6,959 bases of DNA. Source: RGIG3009 sp045653425 (lineage in GTDB: Bacteria; Bacillota; Clostridia; Oscillospirales; Acutalibacteraceae). The position numbers were made by a program, and so were the translations under genes. Shown here one piece after another: positions 5,881-6,959 of the stretch. The stretch's first letter is position 1; every line of letters starts with the position of its first letter. The notes below the pieces were generated by a model, which was not told the origin of the DNA, ran no database searches, and saw nothing but the letters and a program-made list of their open reading frames with translations. The stretch lies in contig JAZOLU010000040.1 of assembly GCA_045653425.1 (NCBI GenBank), positions 1 to 6,959 of the forward strand, given 5' to 3'.

Positions 5881-6588
5881 TTAATCCGCGAAGTAAATTA
5901 CCGTAACGTCGGGGTGCAGTTGCAAAAGCGACGCGGGAACTTCCGGCGTAATGGGGCCGTTGATTGCTTTCATCAATATCTCGTGCTTGTCGGCACTCGC
6001 CATCAACAAAATTTTGCGCGCTTGCATAATGCTGCCCATACCCATCGTAACGGCTTGGCGCGGCACATCGTCAATAGAATCAAAGAAGCGGGCGTTTGCC
6101 TCAATCGTGCTGGGGTCCAAATCCACCACGCGCGTGGGCTTAATAAACGCCGGACCGGGCTCGTTAAAACCAATGTGACCGTCGTACCCAATACCGAGCA
6201 CCTGAATGTCCACGCCACCAAGCGAAGCAATCAATTCATCGTACCGCTCGCCCTCGGCAACGCCGTCTTCCGCTTTGCCGTTGGGAACGTTGGTGTTTTC
6301 CTTGTTAATATTCACGCGGTCAAACAAATGATGATTCATAAACCAACGGTAACTCTGCTCGTCGTCGCCGTCCAACCCGCGGTATTCGTCCAAGTTTACA
6401 GAGCGAACACGCGAGAAATCCAGTTTGCCTTCCTCATACCATTTTACCAACTGCGCGTACATACCAACGGGTGTGGAACCGGTAGCCAAGCCAAGCACTC
6501 CGTCCGGATGCAGCACCACTTGCGCGGCAATAATTTTGGCGGCTTCGTAGCTCATTTCGTCATAGTTTTTTGTTTTAATAACTTTCAT
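5881..6588 (-). CDS. nagB: Glucosamine-6-phosphate deaminase
   Basis: NagB converts glucosamine-6-phosphate to fructose-6-phosphate and ammonia in the cytoplasm, feeding amino sugars into glycolysis. The 235-residue protein has the family motifs LGLATGSTPVGMY (phosphate binding), VNLDEY with D67, LGIGYDGHIGFNEPG with D136, H138 and E143, TMGMGSIMQAR and PASLLQLH. These four catalytic residues match E. coli D72, D141, H143 and E148 with a constant offset of five. The ATG is supported by AGAAAGGGAGG (6606-6596), 7 nt upstream. The gene is monocistronic in the window, without nagA or a sugar transporter next to it. A promoter, an inverted repeat and two direct repeats lie upstream. The closely related 6-phosphogluconolactonase family is less likely, because the NagB motifs are complete. 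Confidence 0.96.
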   Translation of the reverse strand: MKVIKTKNYDEMSYEAAKIIAAQVVLHPDGVLGLATGSTPVGMYAQLVKWYEEGKLDFSRVRSVNLDEYRGLDGDDEQSYRWFMNHHLFDRVNINKENTNVPNGKAEDGVAEGERYDELIASLGGVDIQVLGIGYDGHIGFNEPGPAFIKPTRVVDLDPSTIEANARFFDSIDDVPRQAVTMGMGSIMQARKILLMASADKHEILMKAINGPITPEVPASLLQLHPDVTVIYFAD

Positions 6589-6604
6589 TGTTCAGCCTCC
6601 CTTT

Positions 6605-6619
6605 CTAGTGTAAGACTAG
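6605..6619. promoter_or_regulatory. Inverted repeat at the nagB transcription start, possible operator
   Basis: CTAGT (6605-6609) and ACTAG (6615-6619) are perfect inverted arms around a 5-bp spacer. The site covers the predicted start of transcription and the edge of the Shine-Dalgarno sequence, just downstream of the -10 box. A bound repressor here would block initiation. It does not match the GntR/NagR-type amino-sugar operator as I recall it, so the regulator is unknown. Confidence 0.4.
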
Positions 6620-6623
6620 TATT

Positions 6624-6652
6624 AGTATATACCGTAAAAAAATCCCTGTCTT
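6624..6652 (-). promoter_or_regulatory. Probable sigma-A promoter of nagB
   Basis: On the minus strand AAGACA (6652-6647), a 17-bp spacer and TATACT (6629-6624) form a plausible promoter with a degenerate -35 box and a good -10 box. The start of transcription would fall near 6617, about 29 nt before the ATG. The weak -35 box would suit activator dependence. Confidence 0.7.
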
Positions 6653-6685
6653 TGCATAAACAGACATTTTTTTGCACAAAAAGAC
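6651..6685 (-). repeat. Two imperfect 15-bp direct repeats upstream of nagB, 20-bp period
   Basis: On the minus strand GTCTTTTTGTGCAAA (6685-6671) and GTCTGTTTATGCAAA (6665-6651) agree at 13 of 15 positions. Their starts are exactly 20 bp apart, about two helical turns, so both would face the same side of the DNA. Each is preceded by a run of seven A. The proximal copy overlaps the -35 box. This arrangement resembles tandem regulator sites. Confidence 0.6.
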
Positions 6686-6714
6686 TATTTTTTTGATTTT
6701 ATGGTTATAGGCCC

Positions 6715-6744
6715 CAAAATAAAAATCCCCCCGCATAGCGGGGG
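6715..6744 (-). terminator. GC-rich hairpin with T-tract at the end of the IS200/IS605 element
   Basis: CCCCCGC (6728-6734) pairs perfectly with GCGGGGG (6738-6744) around an ATA loop. On the minus strand the stem is followed by GATTTTTATTTT, so it would end the tnpA transcript before the nagB promoter. It may also be the subterminal hairpin recognised by TnpA at the element end. Plus-strand termination is possible but its T-tract is weaker. Confidence 0.7.
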
Positions 6745-6757
6745 TTATTTCATTTTC

Positions 6758-6818
6758 GGGCATAGCCCTATGCGATACTGGCTGCGCACAAGTGCGCTTT
6801 TTATTGGCCTGCCAGCCA
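6758..6818. repeat. Hairpin cluster between tnpA and the terminal hairpin
   Basis: GCATAG (6760-6765) and CTATGC (6768-6773) form one palindrome, which can alternatively fold as GGGC-ATA-GCCC. GCGCAC (6784-6789) and GTGCGC (6792-6797) form a second around AA. TGGCTG (6779-6784) and CAGCCA (6813-6818) could enclose the second one. Imperfect palindromes like these are expected at the right end of IS200/IS605 elements. Confidence 0.55.
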
Positions 6819-6826
6819 CGCACCGA

Positions 6827-6958
6827 TTATTTACTACCCGTAAACGGGTTCCGCGGGTCGAACATACTTAACTGATCGCTTTCTGCATCCCTTTTTAATT
6901 GATCTGTAATATATTGTTTAATCGCTTTGGTGTTCTTCCCCGCGGTATCAACGTAGTA
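6827..6958 (-). CDS. tnpA: IS200/IS605-family Y1 transposase TnpA, C-terminal fragment cut by the window end
   Basis: The last 43 residues read in frame to TAA at 6829-6827, beginning YYVDTAGKNTKAIKQYITDQ and ending DPRNPFTGSK. Firmicute IS200/IS605 transposases end with the same pattern as I recall it: YYV.T.G.N...I..YI..Q, then a D.LS segment and DPF.G. The tyrosine in KQYITDQ (residue 16 of the fragment) is at the position of the single catalytic tyrosine that attacks DNA in this family. The HUH metal-binding motif would be upstream, outside the window. The visible part has no stop or frameshift, so the gene may be intact. The fragment lies at the window edge and is easily missed by ORF callers. 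Confidence 0.78.
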   Translation of the reverse strand, partial: YYVDTAGKNTKAIKQYITDQLKRDAESDQLSMFDPRNPFTGSK

Positions 6959-6959
6959 T

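Larger units (their letters stand above)
6721..6959 (-). mobile_element. 3' end of an IS200/IS605-type insertion sequence, truncated by the window edge
   Basis: The region contains the C-terminal codons of a Y1 (HUH) transposase followed by several hairpins, the expected structure of the right end of an IS200/IS605 element. Such elements have no terminal inverted repeats and no target duplications; they use subterminal hairpins recognised as single strands. The tip near 6715-6727 is an estimate. No tnpB follows tnpA before the end, so a tnpA-only (IS200-type) element is likely unless tnpB lies upstream, beyond the window. Confidence 0.65.

Noticed and set aside
6651..6685. Direct repeats as a CRISPR array
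   Set aside because: Only two 15-bp copies with a 5-bp gap and mismatches; far too short for repeat-spacer units and no cas gene nearby.
5914..6696. 260-codon open frame on the plus strand opposite nagB
   Set aside because: It is a shadow of nagB codon usage: no family resemblance, no ribosome binding site, and it runs through the nagB promoter. NagB motifs on the other strand are complete.
6605..6823. 72-codon minus-strand frame between tnpA and nagB
   Set aside because: It is read through the IS hairpins, terminator and nagB promoter; no ribosome binding site and no protein-like pattern.
1..6959. Defence island or toxin-antitoxin system
   Set aside because: Every well-supported gene is a transporter, metabolic enzyme, rRNA methyltransferase, regulator or transposase; no nuclease, toxin or defence-associated domain is visible.

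Overview
The window looks like chromosomal DNA of a low-to-mid GC Firmicute, most likely a gut-type member of the Clostridia (Oscillospirales-like). The grounds are strong AGGAGG-type ribosome binding sites, near-consensus sigma-A promoters with 17-bp spacers, GC of roughly half, and family resemblances of the proteins. No RNA gene or taxonomic marker is present, so this placement is an inference.

Layout. The left edge (1-138) is the 3' end of an IS3-family (IS150-like) insertion sequence: the last 24 codons of its transposase and a terminal repeat ending near 138. Next comes a leftward block, read from high to low coordinates: a NUDIX hydrolase (4871-4329), a manganese-type cation diffusion facilitator (4339-3167), a RimK-like ATP-grasp ligase (3164-2271), a membrane-anchored Xre-type regulator (about 2265-1666), then an APC-family amino acid permease (1560-169). 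The first four genes overlap or lie within a few bases of each other and share one promoter (4939-4911), so they form an operon. The permease has its own near-consensus promoter (1645-1617) about 20 bp after the regulator stop, and no terminator separates it from the operon.

Rightward from a back-to-back promoter (4950-4978) runs a monocistronic TlyA-family 2'-O rRNA methyltransferase (5013-5816). It converges on nagB, glucosamine-6-phosphate deaminase (6588-5881), and the two share a 16-bp-stem terminator (5823-5858). The nagB promoter region carries two imperfect direct repeats at an exact 20-bp period and an inverted repeat near the start of transcription. The right edge (about 6721-6959) is the 3' end of an IS200/IS605-type element: the last 43 codons of the Y1 transposase followed by several hairpins.

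How the genes fit together. The four-gene operon joins metal export, a peptide- or amino-acid-ligase-type enzyme, nucleotide/diphosphate housekeeping and a membrane-linked regulator next to an amino acid permease. This could be a metal or nutrient stress response, but no experimentally known system is recognisable and the linkage is inference. TlyA and NagB are conserved housekeeping functions. No CRISPR array, prophage, toxin-antitoxin pair or clear defence system is visible. The least expected signals are the partial insertion sequences missed by simple ORF calling, the terminator antisense to the IS3 transposase, and the nagB upstream repeats.
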